From the NCBI GenBank assembly GCA_037190665.1, contig JBBCJT010000136.1, positions 11,003 to 75,002 of the forward strand: a stretch of 64,000 bases of DNA, read 5' to 3'. Shown piece by piece: positions 26,690-35,744 of this stretch. The stretch's first letter is position 1; each line of letters opens with the position of its first letter. The notes below the pieces were generated by a model. The model had not been told where the DNA came from and did not search any database. It saw nothing but the letters and a program-made list of their open reading frames with translations. This DNA is from JBBCJT01 sp037190665. Lineage in GTDB: Bacteria; Pseudomonadota; Alphaproteobacteria; Acetobacterales; Acetobacteraceae. Both the position numbers and the translations under genes were made by a program.

Positions 26690-27738
26690 CAGGACAGCAG
26701 CCACGCGCTCCAGCGTTCCGTCAGCGGCCCGCGCCGTTCGGCCCACCAGGCCGGATCGAAGCGGTACTGCACGGCGACGTTGTCGGGATGCGTCGGCAGG
26801 TCCCGCGCCGTCCGTTCGTCGAGCCGTTCCATCAGGCCGGGGATGAACCCCGGATAGGGGATCTCCTTCACGAACTGCGCCCCGCGATCGGGATCGAGCC
26901 GGGCGCGCATGTACTTCATCGCCTCGGCCGGATGCTTCGCGCCCTTCGGGATCCCCCAGTAGGAGAGCTGCAGGCTGCCGCCCTTCCAGGTGATGTCGAC
27001 CGGGCGGCCTTCGTTGCGCAGCGGCGTGATGCGGCCGTTCCAGACCGACGTCATCACCGCCTCGCCATCGAGCAGGAGCTGCACGTGCTGCGCGCCGGTG
27101 CGCCACCATGTGGCGACGTGCGGCTTGATCTGGTCGAGCTTGCGGAAGGCGCGATCGACATCGAGCGGGTACAGCTTGTCCGGTGCGACGCCATCGGCCA
27201 GCAGGGCGAATTCCAGGTTCTGCACCGGGCTGTCCTGCAGGGCGCGCGGCCCCGGGAAGGCGCGCACGTCCCAGAAATCCGCCCAGCCGTCCGGCCGCTT
27301 GCCGCCGAAGCGGTCGGTGCGGAAGGCGAGGACGGTGGAGAAGGTCGATGTGACCATCCCGAAGCGGTGGCGCGCGATCTCCGGCAGCTTGCGGTCGGGA
27401 TCGACGACGTTCCAGTCGACCTCCTGCACCCAGCCGTTGCGTTCGGCCTCGATCAGGTCATGGGCGCCCATCTCGGTGAGGTCCCATTCCATGTTGCCCG
27501 TCTCGATCATCGCGCGCAGGCGCGCGAGGGACACGGGCGCGGTCGGCCGCACGCGGATGCCCGTCTCCTTGAAGAACGGTTCCTCGTAGATGCGCGTCAG
27601 GATCTGCGCGAGGCTGCCGCCCGATCCGTTGACGGTGATGGTGACGCCCTGCTGCGCCTGCGCAGGGCGCCAGTGCGACAGGGCCGCACCGGCCAGCGAA
27701 GCCGCCGCGAGACTGCGGCGCGTCAGTCCTCTTTGCAT
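26689..27738 (-). CDS. periplasmic solute-binding protein, PotD-like (operon A)
   Basis: A 349-residue extracellular solute-binding protein (SBP_bac_8/PotD class). The start at 27738 has an AAGGGGA site; the leader contains LTRRSLAAASLAG and cleaves near PAQAQ, compatible with Tat or Sec export. Characteristic segments are WADFWDVRAFPGPRALQDSP and LDVDRAFRKLDQIKPHV, also present in the operon B receptor, so the two importers are paralogous and may take up related solutes. Ligand unknown; polyamine specificity should not be assumed. Confidence 0.9.
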   Translation of the reverse strand: MQRGLTRRSLAAASLAGAALSHWRPAQAQQGVTITVNGSGGSLAQILTRIYEEPFFKETGIRVRPTAPVSLARLRAMIETGNMEWDLTEMGAHDLIEAERNGWVQEVDWNVVDPDRKLPEIARHRFGMVTSTFSTVLAFRTDRFGGKRPDGWADFWDVRAFPGPRALQDSPVQNLEFALLADGVAPDKLYPLDVDRAFRKLDQIKPHVATWWRTGAQHVQLLLDGEAVMTSVWNGRITPLRNEGRPVDITWKGGSLQLSYWGIPKGAKHPAEAMKYMRARLDPDRGAQFVKEIPYPGFIPGLMERLDERTARDLPTHPDNVAVQYRFDPAWWAERRGPLTERWSAWLLS

Positions 27739-27757
27739 GACGTCCCCTTCACTCTGT

Positions 27758-28879
27758 TCATGTCTGGCCGTGCAGCAACACGGCATGTTCCGGCCGGAAG
27801 GCCAGCGTGACCTCGCTGCCTTCCGCGAGCGGCGGCAGGCCGAGGCTGCGATGTTCGTGGAAGACGATCGGGTCGCCGCCCGGCAGCGTCGCGCCGTAGC
27901 GGACGAGATCGCCGAGGAAGACGGCCTCCTCGATACGTGCCGGGAAGCGCAGCGGGCCGGCCTGCGGCGCTTCCGCGCGCAGCAGCCGTTCGGGGCGGAG
28001 CGAGATCTCGCCGCGCCAGCCTGCCGCGGTGCCCGCGGGCAGCGGCATCGCCGCGGCGCCATGCCGGCCGAGCACGAGTTGCCCGCCCGCTTCCGCCCGG
28101 GCGGCGAGGACGTTGGTCTCGCCGATGAACTCGGCGACGAAGCGGGTTTCCGGCGCGTCGTAGACCTGCTGCGGGTCGCCCGCCTGCTCGATCGCGCCGG
28201 CGCGCATGACCACGATGCGGTCCGACATCGTCAGCGCCTCCGACTGGTCGTGCGTGACGTAGATGACGGTGCAGCCGATGCGGCGGTGCAGCCGCTTGAT
28301 CTCGAGCTGCATCGCCTCCCGCAGCTTGAGGTCGAGCGCGCCCAGCGGCTCGTCCATCAGCAGGACCTTCGGCTCGAACACCACGGCGCGTGCCAGCGCG
28401 ACGCGCTGGCGCTGGCCGCCCGACAGCGCGTGCGGCATGCGCGCGCCGTAGCCGCCGAGCTGCACCATCTCGAGCGCGGCCTCCGCGCGGCGCGCCCGCT
28501 CCCGCTTGTCGACCCCGCGCATGCGGAGCGGGAAGGCCACGTTGTCGAGCACGCTCATGTGCGGGAAGAGCGAGTAGTTCTGGAACACCATGCCCACGCC
28601 GCGCTTCTCGGTCGGCAGGCGCGTGATGGACCGGCCGCCGAGCAGCACGTCGCCGTCCGATGCGTCGATGAAGCCGGCGAGGATGTTGAGCGCGGTCGTC
28701 TTGCCGGAGCCGGAGGGGCCGAGCAGCGTGACGAACTCACCCGCGGCGATCTCGAGGGTGAAGGCGCGCAACGCCTCGACCGCGCCGTAGCGGCGGCTGA
28801 CGCGATCGAAGCGGACGGATGCGCCGCGGGGTGCGCCGCTCTGCCCTGCCGGTTCCTCCCGCCCCGCTTTGCCCGGCAT
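27758..28879 (-). CDS. ABC transporter ATP-binding protein, PotA-like (operon A)
   Basis: A 373-residue ATPase. Walker A GPSGSGKTT, Q-loop FQNYSLFPHM, signature LSGGQRQRVALARA, Walker B VLLMDEPLGALD and the H-loop YVTHDQSEA are intact. The last ~110 residues form a TOBE domain. It is the first gene of operon A; its promoter lies in the short gap shared with the divergent TetR gene, where a 20-bp palindrome is found. Twenty bases separate it from the receptor gene. Confidence 0.93.
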   Translation of the reverse strand: MPGKAGREEPAGQSGAPRGASVRFDRVSRRYGAVEALRAFTLEIAAGEFVTLLGPSGSGKTTALNILAGFIDASDGDVLLGGRSITRLPTEKRGVGMVFQNYSLFPHMSVLDNVAFPLRMRGVDKRERARRAEAALEMVQLGGYGARMPHALSGGQRQRVALARAVVFEPKVLLMDEPLGALDLKLREAMQLEIKRLHRRIGCTVIYVTHDQSEALTMSDRIVVMRAGAIEQAGDPQQVYDAPETRFVAEFIGETNVLAARAEAGGQLVLGRHGAAAMPLPAGTAAGWRGEISLRPERLLRAEAPQAGPLRFPARIEEAVFLGDLVRYGATLPGGDPIVFHEHRSLGLPPLAEGSEVTLAFRPEHAVLLHGQT

Positions 28880-28896
28880 CGCCAGCCTCGCTATAG

Positions 28897-28916
28897 TGAC
28901 TCTGATGTCAGTGTCA
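28897..28916. promoter_or_regulatory. candidate operator S1 (operon A / tetR1)
   Basis: TGACTCTGATGTCAGTGTCA fits the palindromic scheme TGAC-NN-TGAC-GTCA-NN-GTCA. It lies 18 bases upstream of the operon A ATPase start and overlaps the likely start codon of the divergent TetR gene, so a bound repressor would block both. The same pattern occurs at 36595 and 36678. Confidence 0.65.
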
Positions 28917-29612
28917 TTATTGGATGATCGAAAGTCAATCGGTGATGCGACCGGACCGTTCGCCTATGGCGACGACCTCGCCGGGCGGCTGACGCAGGCT
29001 GAGGACTCGCCCAAGCCGGCGCGCACGCGGCTGCGGCTGATGATCGCGGTGGCCGATGTGCTGGCCGAGGACGGGCTGCACGGGCTGAAGGTCGCCGACT
29101 GCGTGCAGCGCGCCGGGCTCGCGCACGGGACCTTCTACCGCTACTGGCGCGACGGCCGGTCCGCCGCGGCGGACGTCATCGCCGACTTCCTCGCCACCAT
29201 CCGCCGCCGCCGGCCCGCCACCGGCGGCATGCCCTTCACCGACCGCATCGTCGCCGGGCACCGCTACTATGCGGAGGTGTACCGGCGGAACGCCGCCATG
29301 ATGCGCTGCCTCGGCGAACTCGCCGCCGCGGATGCCGAGTTCTCCCGCATCGGACAGGCCGCGAATCTCGCGCTCGCCGAACGGGTCGTCAGAAGCTGGG
29401 AACGCGCCGATCCCGCTTCCGCCGCGCTGACGCAGGCGGAGCGGCTGGCGCGGGTGCTGGCCTGCATCGCCATGGCGGACGGCCTGCTGCGGGACATCTA
29501 CCTGCGCCCCCCGAGCGAGCCGCTTGCCGCGATGACCACGGAGCAGGTGGCGGACCTGCTGTCCGCCTGCTGGCGCCGCGTGCTGCTCGGCGACTACTCC
29601 GCCGGAGCGTAG
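28905..29612 (+). CDS. TetR-family transcriptional regulator 1
   Basis: A 235-residue regulator with an N-terminal TetR helix-turn-helix (RTRLRLMIAVADVL ... HGTFYRYWRDGRSAA) and an all-helical ligand domain. ATG 28905 is preferred: its protein aligns with the second TetR from the GPF segment near residue 17 in both, and the upstream ATG at 28869 would overlap the ATPase gene. GTG 28911 or TTG 28920 are not excluded. It is divergent from operon A across operator S1, the usual position for a local autoregulated repressor, and ends tail-to-tail with its paralogue. Confidence 0.85.
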   Translation: MSVSLLDDRKSIGDATGPFAYGDDLAGRLTQAEDSPKPARTRLRLMIAVADVLAEDGLHGLKVADCVQRAGLAHGTFYRYWRDGRSAAADVIADFLATIRRRRPATGGMPFTDRIVAGHRYYAEVYRRNAAMMRCLGELAAADAEFSRIGQAANLALAERVVRSWERADPASAALTQAERLARVLACIAMADGLLRDIYLRPPSEPLAAMTTEQVADLLSACWRRVLLGDYSAGA

Positions 29613-30418
29613 CGCGCGCCGGCCCGGCGGGCGGATTTCGCCGTGGCGGACGGCACGGGCGGCGCGGCCGCCGCCCTGCGCTCCCGCCCGTTGCGCAGCT
29701 TGCGGAAAAGCTGCTCCGCCCTGTCCGACACGACGGGTTCCCTGGTCAGGAAGACGCGGTACCACATCTGCAGGAACATGACCGCGAGGTCCTTGGTGCT
29801 GATGCGGATCTTCGCGTTGTTGATGAAGATGTTGCGCAGCATCTCGTCGACCAGTCCGATGCAGCCGAGCGCGAGCGCGATGTCCTGGCTGTCGGAACTG
29901 CCCTGACGCGCGAAGCCCTCCCTGCGGAACGCCCGCAGCACCCGCTCCGCCAGATGGCGATTCGCCTTCTGGCCGATCTCCGCGAAGCCCGGCACCTGGA
30001 AGTTGAGCTGCCCGAGGCAGCGCATCAGCCCGGCGTTCAGGCGGAAGATCTCGATGTAGTACATGTGCCCGAACAGCACACGCTCGTGCAGCGGCGTGCC
30101 GGGGGGCTGGGGCGGGCGGGAGCTGCGGATGGCGGCCATGAAATCCGTCATCACGTCGCGGGCGACGGCCTCCCGGTCCGCCCAGTAGCGGTAGAACGTG
30201 CCGTGGCCGCAATCCGCGGCGTCGCAGATCGTGCTGATCTTCAGCTCATGATAGCCGACATCCTGCAGCAGCTCCGTCGCCGCGATCTCCAGCCGCAGCC
30301 GCGTGCGCACGACGCGTTTCGCATGGCCCTGCTCCGCCAGGCGGTCGCGCAGGTAGTCGGCGAACATGAACGGGCCATGATGCGGTATCGCCGGAACGGG
30401 GGAGGTTTCCGAGTGCAT
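29594..30418 (-). CDS. TetR-family transcriptional regulator 2
   Basis: A 274-residue regulator. The helix-turn-helix reads RTRLRLEIAATELL followed by HGTFYRYWADREAVARD, closely matching TetR 1, and the ligand domain shares the MRCLGQL segment. The last ~40 residues are an extra basic Arg/Ala tail (ending ARRAGARYAPAE). Its stop overlaps the end of TetR 1 by 19 bases in convergent orientation. It sits after operon B's monooxygenase gene, separated by 55 bases, so it may have its own promoter. No copy of the shared operator is seen upstream of it. Confidence 0.87.
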   Translation of the reverse strand: MHSETSPVPAIPHHGPFMFADYLRDRLAEQGHAKRVVRTRLRLEIAATELLQDVGYHELKISTICDAADCGHGTFYRYWADREAVARDVMTDFMAAIRSSRPPQPPGTPLHERVLFGHMYYIEIFRLNAGLMRCLGQLNFQVPGFAEIGQKANRHLAERVLRAFRREGFARQGSSDSQDIALALGCIGLVDEMLRNIFINNAKIRISTKDLAVMFLQMWYRVFLTREPVVSDRAEQLFRKLRNGRERRAAAAPPVPSATAKSARRAGARYAPAE

Positions 30419-30473
30419 ACGCTAGGATAGCAACGGAAGGTCCGGCGGGCGAACCGGCACGCGGCAACGCCGC

Positions 30474-31838
30474 TCAGGCGGCGTAGCGGCTGGCGGGCCG
30501 TGCGAGGCCCAGATGGTCGCGCAGCGTCGTGCCCTCGTAATCTTTCCGGAACAGCCCCCGGCGCTGCAGCTCGGGAATGACGAGGTCGACGAAATCGGCC
30601 GCGGCACCCGGCGAGTACGGCGGCTGGACGATGAAGCCGTCGCAGCCCCCCGCGTCGAACCACTCCTCCATCCGGTCCGCCACCATCTTCGGCGTGCCGA
30701 CGATGCTGAGCTGCCAGTACCCTTCCGCGATCGCCTCGTAGAGCTGGCGGATGGTCAGGTTGTCGCGCCGGACGCGTTCGGCCAGCACGCCCGCGATCGT
30801 GTTGCGGGCGGCGAAGTCGTTGTGGGCGGTCCTCGCCGGCGCCTCCAGCGCGCTCTCCGGGACCCGGTCGTCGAGGCCATGCGCCGAAAGGTCGCCGAAG
30901 ATCGGGCGGATCATGCGCAGGCCGATCTCGGGGTGGATCAGGCTCATCAGCCGGTCCGACTTCGCGCGCGCCTCGGCCTCCGTCTCGCCCACGAAGGCCA
31001 TGATGCCGGTGAGGATCTTCAGCCCGTCCCGCGAACGTCGGTGCTGCGCCATCCGGTCCTTGACCGAGGCGTAGTACTCCTTCGCGCTCGCGAGGTTGGG
31101 CAGGCCCGCATAGACGACCTCCGCCTGCGCGGCGGCGAGATCCTTGGCCGCGTCGGATTCGCCCGCCGTCACGAAGACCGGATAGGCCTGCGGCGGGCGC
31201 GCCACGTCGAGCGGTCCGCGGACCGAGAAATGCTGGCCCTTGTGGTTGAGGACATGCAGCCGCGACGGGTCGAAGTAGATGCCGGTGTCCTTGTCGTGCA
31301 GGAAGGCATCGTCGTCCCAGCTATCCCATAGCCCCTTCGTCACCTCGAGCGTCTCGTAGACGCGCGTGTAGCGGTAGCCCGGGTCCGGGACCTTCTCGTA
31401 CCCGAAGTTCTGCGCCTCCTCGATGTTGTAGCCGGTGACCACGTTCCAGCCGGCGCGCCCGCCGCTGATGTGATCGAGGGAGGCGAACCGCCGGGCGATG
31501 GTGAACGGGTCCGCGTAGGTCGATGTCGCGGTGGCGACCAGCCCGACGCGGCTGGTGATGGGCGCGAGTGCCGCGAGCAGCATCAGCGGATCGTGGCGGA
31601 CGGCGTGATGGATGCGGCGCGCCACGTCCGGCGCGCCCGTCGTCTCCCGCGCCGCCGCGACGTCGGCGAGGAAGATCATGTCGAACTTCCCGCGCTCCGC
31701 CAGCCGCGCCATGTCGGCGTAGTGGTTGAAGGTCATCGTCCCGGCGGGATTGGCCTCGGGCAGGCGCCAGCAGCCGACATGGTAGCCGAGCGAGGCGGCC
31801 GAGAGCGCCAGATGCATCCGTTTCGAAGATCCGCCCAT
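30474..31838 (-). CDS. LLM-class flavin-dependent monooxygenase, NtaA/SnaA/DszA group (operon B)
   Basis: A 454-residue luciferase-like monooxygenase that uses FMNH2 from a separate reductase and O2. Its length and segments (GRAGWNVVTGYNIEEAQNFG, SPRLAQADVVY-like AAQAEVVYAG, and GCDGFIVQPPY) match the NtaA/SnaA/DszA group, which oxidises N- or S-containing compounds such as nitrilotriacetate, dibenzothiophene sulfone and pristinamycin. No flavin reductase is adjacent unless the nitroreductase-like gene at 36744 serves. It is the last gene of operon B, 19 bases after the ATPase gene. Substrate unknown. Confidence 0.9.
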   Translation of the reverse strand: MGGSSKRMHLALSAASLGYHVGCWRLPEANPAGTMTFNHYADMARLAERGKFDMIFLADVAAARETTGAPDVARRIHHAVRHDPLMLLAALAPITSRVGLVATATSTYADPFTIARRFASLDHISGGRAGWNVVTGYNIEEAQNFGYEKVPDPGYRYTRVYETLEVTKGLWDSWDDDAFLHDKDTGIYFDPSRLHVLNHKGQHFSVRGPLDVARPPQAYPVFVTAGESDAAKDLAAAQAEVVYAGLPNLASAKEYYASVKDRMAQHRRSRDGLKILTGIMAFVGETEAEARAKSDRLMSLIHPEIGLRMIRPIFGDLSAHGLDDRVPESALEAPARTAHNDFAARNTIAGVLAERVRRDNLTIRQLYEAIAEGYWQLSIVGTPKMVADRMEEWFDAGGCDGFIVQPPYSPGAAADFVDLVIPELQRRGLFRKDYEGTTLRDHLGLARPASRYAA

Positions 31839-31857
31839 TGGAACTCCTCCCTGCTGT

Positions 31858-32931
31858 CTATCCCTGCGCGCCGACGATCACGGCAGCCGCCGCCGGCCAT
31901 CCGACATGGATCGCCGAGCCCGGGTGTATGTCCTCGCGCGCGCGCATCGACGCGCGGATCGTCCATCCGTCCTCCAGCTCGACCCACACTTCCTGGGTCG
32001 CGCCGCGGAAGGACACGTCCACGACACGGCCCGGCCAGGCATCGGGTTCGGGCTGGCGGCGCACGACGCAATCCTCCGGCCGCACCACGAGCGCGAGCCG
32101 CCCCTTGGGGCAGGCGGACGGATGCAGCGTGCCGGAGAGGCGGCGCCCGGCCGCGTCCCTGACGGCGCAGGCGCGCCCCTCCGGCGGGGCCGCGAGTTCC
32201 ACGTGGCGCACGTTCGCGTCGCCGAGGAACTCGGCCGCCCAAACCGAGGGTGGTGTCCAGTAGAGATCCTGCGGCGTGCCGTTCGCCGCCATCTCGCCGT
32301 CGCGGATGATGACGATGCGGTCGGACATGTGCATCGCCTCGTCCTGATCGTGCGTCACGTACAGCGTCGGCACGCGCGTCCGGCGCTGGATGCGGCGGAT
32401 CTCCTCCTGCAGCATCTGCCGCAGACGGCGGTCGATTGCGGCCAGCGGCTCGTCCATGAGCAGCAGCGCGGGCTCGAACACCAGCGCGCGCGCGAGCGCG
32501 ACGCGCTGCGCCTGCCCGCCGGACACCTGCGAGGGATAGCGGTCGGCGAGCGGCAGGAGCCCGACGAGGTCGAGATAGTGCGCGACCTTCTCGGCGATGA
32601 CCCTGGCCGGCTCCTTCCGCACCTTCAGCGGAAAGGCGACGTTGTCCGCCACGCTCATGTTGGGGAACAGCGTGTATCGCTGGAAGACCATCCCCACGTT
32701 GCGGAGATGCGTGGGCTGGCGCGTGACATCCTTGCCGTGCGACAGCACCCGGCCGGCATCCGGAACCAGCGTGCCCGCCGCGATGCCGAGCACGGTGGTC
32801 TTGCCGGACCCGCTCGGCCCCAGCAGCGTCACGAACTCGCCCGGCGCGATGGTCAGGTCGAACGGCTTCAGCGCGACGCTGGCGCCGTACTGCTTGGTGA
32901 CGCCTTCCAGAGCAAGCGCAGGTGTGGTCAA
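31858..32931 (-). CDS. ABC transporter ATP-binding protein, PotA-like (operon B)
   Basis: A 357-residue ATPase with Walker A GPSGSGKTT, signature VSGGQAQRVALARA, Walker B LLLMDEPLAAID and YVTHDQDEA; a TOBE domain follows. No ATG fits: the conserved frame begins TTGACCACACC, a TTG start whose TTGA overlaps the permease stop and which has a GAGGGGGA site upstream. It pairs with the two permeases and receptor just before it. Confidence 0.9.
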   Translation of the reverse strand: MTTPALALEGVTKQYGASVALKPFDLTIAPGEFVTLLGPSGSGKTTVLGIAAGTLVPDAGRVLSHGKDVTRQPTHLRNVGMVFQRYTLFPNMSVADNVAFPLKVRKEPARVIAEKVAHYLDLVGLLPLADRYPSQVSGGQAQRVALARALVFEPALLLMDEPLAAIDRRLRQMLQEEIRRIQRRTRVPTLYVTHDQDEAMHMSDRIVIIRDGEMAANGTPQDLYWTPPSVWAAEFLGDANVRHVELAAPPEGRACAVRDAAGRRLSGTLHPSACPKGRLALVVRPEDCVVRRQPEPDAWPGRVVDVSFRGATQEVWVELEDGWTIRASMRAREDIHPGSAIHVGWPAAAAVIVGAQG

Positions 32932-33725
32932 CGCCGTCCCCCTCTGCGGATCAGACGCGGTATGGAAGCGGCGGCGAGCGCCAGGACGATGGTCACCGTC
33001 ATCAGCAGGGTCGCGATCGCCGTGACGGATGGGTTGATGAGTTCCTGCAGGTAGGAAAACATCTTGCTCGGCAGCGTCGGTGTCTGGATCGGGCCGAAGA
33101 AGACCGCGAAGGTGACTTCGTCCCAGGCGGAGTTGAAGGCGATCAGCGCCGCGACGATCAGGCTCAGCCAGAGATTCGGCAGGATCACCTTCAGCAGCAC
33201 CGTCCACCAGCGCGCGCCCAGCGAGGACGCCGCGGTCCACAGCAGCGGGTCGATGGCTTCCACGGCGTTGATCAGCACCACCACGGCGAGCGGCAGCGCC
33301 AGGCAGCACTGGGCGAGCGCGAGCGCGGTCGGGCTGCCGAGGAGGCGGGCCTGCAGCAGCATGGAGAACAGGCCGGCCGCCAGCACGATATGCGGCGCGA
33401 TCAGCGGCAGCAGCAGGTAGGCCCGCATCAGCGGACGCACCCGGCCGAAGCGCATGTGCTCGATCGCGACCATGAAGCCCGCCAGCGTCGCGAGAAGCGC
33501 GGCGACGATGGCGAGGCGGAAGGACAGCCACGCGGAATCGAGCCAGCGGGCGTCGCCCAGCACCTCGCGGTACCAGCGCAGCGAGAAGGACTCCGGCGGG
33601 AACTGGAGCACCTCCGCGCTGCCGAAGCTGGCGGGGATCATCACCGCGATGGGGACCATCACGAAGCCGAGCAGCAGCACGCAGTACGTCCAGCCCGCCA
33701 CCGATCGCAGCGCCGGGCGGTTCAT
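32928..33725 (-). CDS. ABC transporter permease, PotC-like (operon B)
   Basis: A 265-residue six-helix membrane subunit. The EAA loop reads TAASSLGARWWTVLLKVILPNLW. The early PPESFSLRWYREVLG segment matches the operon A partner (PPEGFSLRWYRTFF), showing common origin. Four-base overlaps with both neighbours indicate coupled translation. Confidence 0.9.
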   Translation of the reverse strand: MNRPALRSVAGWTYCVLLLGFVMVPIAVMIPASFGSAEVLQFPPESFSLRWYREVLGDARWLDSAWLSFRLAIVAALLATLAGFMVAIEHMRFGRVRPLMRAYLLLPLIAPHIVLAAGLFSMLLQARLLGSPTALALAQCCLALPLAVVVLINAVEAIDPLLWTAASSLGARWWTVLLKVILPNLWLSLIVAALIAFNSAWDEVTFAVFFGPIQTPTLPSKMFSYLQELINPSVTAIATLLMTVTIVLALAAASIPRLIRRGGRR

Positions 33726-34567
33726 CGCGCCAGCTCCTCGGCCACGTTGCGGAAGGACCGGCCCGACAGGCGCAGCGCGATGAAGGTGACCGCCAGCAGG
33801 AAGGCGGTGAGCAGGATGCCGGTGGTCGCGGCCAGCCCGGACTCGTACTGGTTGACCAGGTCCGACTGCATCTTCATCCCCAGCATGATCTCTCCGGGCC
33901 CGCCGACCAGCGCGGGGGCGACGAAGAAGCCGCTCGATCCGATGAAGATGATCAGCGTCGTCATCACCACGCAGAAGCGGACCTGCGACCAGTACACGTC
34001 GCGGAACAGCCGCAGGGATCGCGCGCCCAGCGTCCGCGCCGCCGTCATCAGGTCCCGGTCGATGCGGCGCATGCCGGCGATCATCAGCAGGCAGGCATAG
34101 GGCGCCATGATCTGCACCATGGCGACGACCACGCTCGCCCGCGTGTAGAGCATCAGCAGGGGGTCGGTGATGATGCCGGCCCCGAGCAGCGCGCCGTTGA
34201 TCAGCCCGTTGCGCGCGAGCAGGACCTGCCACGCGAAGATCTTCACCAGCACGGAGATCGACAGCGTGATCGCCAGCAGGGAGACGACGATCCCCACCGC
34301 CCGCCCGCTGCGGGAGGCGACGAACACGGCGGCGGGAAACGCGACCGCCATGCTCAGCAGCGTCGTGAGTGTGGCGATGACCAGCGTGTTCAGCAGCACG
34401 CGGGGGTAGGGCGGCTCGGTCAGCACGTGGACGTAGTTCCCCAGCGTCCACGTGCCCTCGTTGCTGAACGAGTCGATCAGGGCGATGCCGATCGGCGCGA
34501 TGACGAACGCGAAGACGAACAGGCAGGCGGGCGCCATCAGCACGAGGTGGACCCCGCGACCCCGCAT
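33722..34567 (-). CDS. ABC transporter permease, PotB-like (operon B)
   Basis: A 281-residue membrane subunit with EAA loop MTAARTLGARSLRLFRDVYW. The start at 34567 (MRGRGVHLVLMAPACLF) is the first ATG of the hydrophobic part; upstream frame is antisense-like and runs into the receptor gene. Forty-nine bases separate it from the receptor stop, unlike the tight coupling in operon A. Confidence 0.88.
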   Translation of the reverse strand: MRGRGVHLVLMAPACLFVFAFVIAPIGIALIDSFSNEGTWTLGNYVHVLTEPPYPRVLLNTLVIATLTTLLSMAVAFPAAVFVASRSGRAVGIVVSLLAITLSISVLVKIFAWQVLLARNGLINGALLGAGIITDPLLMLYTRASVVVAMVQIMAPYACLLMIAGMRRIDRDLMTAARTLGARSLRLFRDVYWSQVRFCVVMTTLIIFIGSSGFFVAPALVGGPGEIMLGMKMQSDLVNQYESGLAATTGILLTAFLLAVTFIALRLSGRSFRNVAEELAR

Positions 34568-34616
34568 CAGACCGGATGCTCCCGCTGGCTGCACGCTGGT
34601 TGACCTTCGGCCGCGA

Positions 34617-35714
34617 TCAGCGCTGCGACATCCACGCGTCCCAGCGCTGCACGACCCGCGCGTTGTTGTCCGCCCACCATTCCGCATCGACGACCGAGGA
34701 GGTGGCGATGCGTTCCGGGGTCGCGGGCAGCGCGTTGATGATCTCCTGGTCCAGCATCTCCAGCACGCGCCGGTTGCCGCCGGTGTAGCCGGTGAGCTTC
34801 GCAAGCTCCGCCTGCCGGTCCGGCCGCTGCATGTAGTAGAGCAGCGCCTCCGCCCCGCGGGCTCGCGGCGAGTCCTTCAGGATGAAGGTCCAGGACGTGT
34901 GCAGCACCGCGCCGTCCCATGACGTGCCGACGCGCGGGCTGGTGCGCATGGCGACCACGGCCCGGCCGCTGAGCGTGCTGGAGGCGACGAACTCCCCGTT
35001 CGCCACGCCCTGAACGCCCTGATCCGCGGTGCGGTAGAAGGAGCGGATATGCGGGCGGATGGTGTCGAGCTTGCGGAACGCCCGGTCGAGGTCGAGCGGG
35101 TAGATCTTGTCCAGCGGCACGCCATCCGCGATCAGCGCCACCACGAGCATGATGGGATTGTTAGACAGCGCGCGCGGGCCGGGAAAGCGGGCGACATCCC
35201 AGTAATCCGCCCAGCTCTTCAGCCCGTCGGGGAAGGCTTCCTTCGAGTAGACGAGGACCTGCGAGTAAGGCGTCGCCCACGCGCCGTATTCGTTGAAGGA
35301 GCCGGGGATCATGTCGGCGGCGAGCTTGTCCCAGTACCCGGCCGGAAGCTTGTGGAAGAGCCCGTCACGGATGCCGAGCGGGAACTCCTGGTCGGCGACC
35401 GTCGCGCCGATGTCCCAGGCGAGGTTGCCCGAACGGACGAGCTGGCGGAGCTGGGCGTAGTTCCGCTGGCTGTTGACGTGCGTGACCTTGATGCCGCAGT
35501 CGCGCTCGAACGGCGTGAAGAAGGCGCGCTGGATGGCGTCGCCGTAGGTGCCGCCGCTGCTGTTGAAGATCACCTCCGTCCCGGCGGGGCGGCCATCGGG
35601 ATGGCATGAGGCGGTCTGCGCCGCAGCATGCGTTCCGAGGCAGCCCATGGCGACCGCGAGTGCGGCGGCGAGTGTGTGTGTGCGGCACGACGAGGAAACG
35701 AAGCGTGTCATCAT
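34617..35714 (-). CDS. periplasmic solute-binding protein, PotD-like (operon B)
   Basis: A 365-residue receptor with a signal peptide (AAALAVAMGCLGTHAAAQ) and a mature protein of the SBP_bac_8/PotD class. WADYWDVARFPGPRALSNNP and LDLDRAFRKLDTIRPHI mirror the operon A receptor. A Cys pair (TASCHPDG and RDCGIKV) may form a disulfide. Ligand unknown. Confidence 0.9.
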   Translation of the reverse strand: MMTRFVSSSCRTHTLAAALAVAMGCLGTHAAAQTASCHPDGRPAGTEVIFNSSGGTYGDAIQRAFFTPFERDCGIKVTHVNSQRNYAQLRQLVRSGNLAWDIGATVADQEFPLGIRDGLFHKLPAGYWDKLAADMIPGSFNEYGAWATPYSQVLVYSKEAFPDGLKSWADYWDVARFPGPRALSNNPIMLVVALIADGVPLDKIYPLDLDRAFRKLDTIRPHIRSFYRTADQGVQGVANGEFVASSTLSGRAVVAMRTSPRVGTSWDGAVLHTSWTFILKDSPRARGAEALLYYMQRPDRQAELAKLTGYTGGNRRVLEMLDQEIINALPATPERIATSSVVDAEWWADNNARVVQRWDAWMSQR

Positions 35715-35744
35715 CCATCTCCCTTGGCTGGCCGTATGCCGGGT

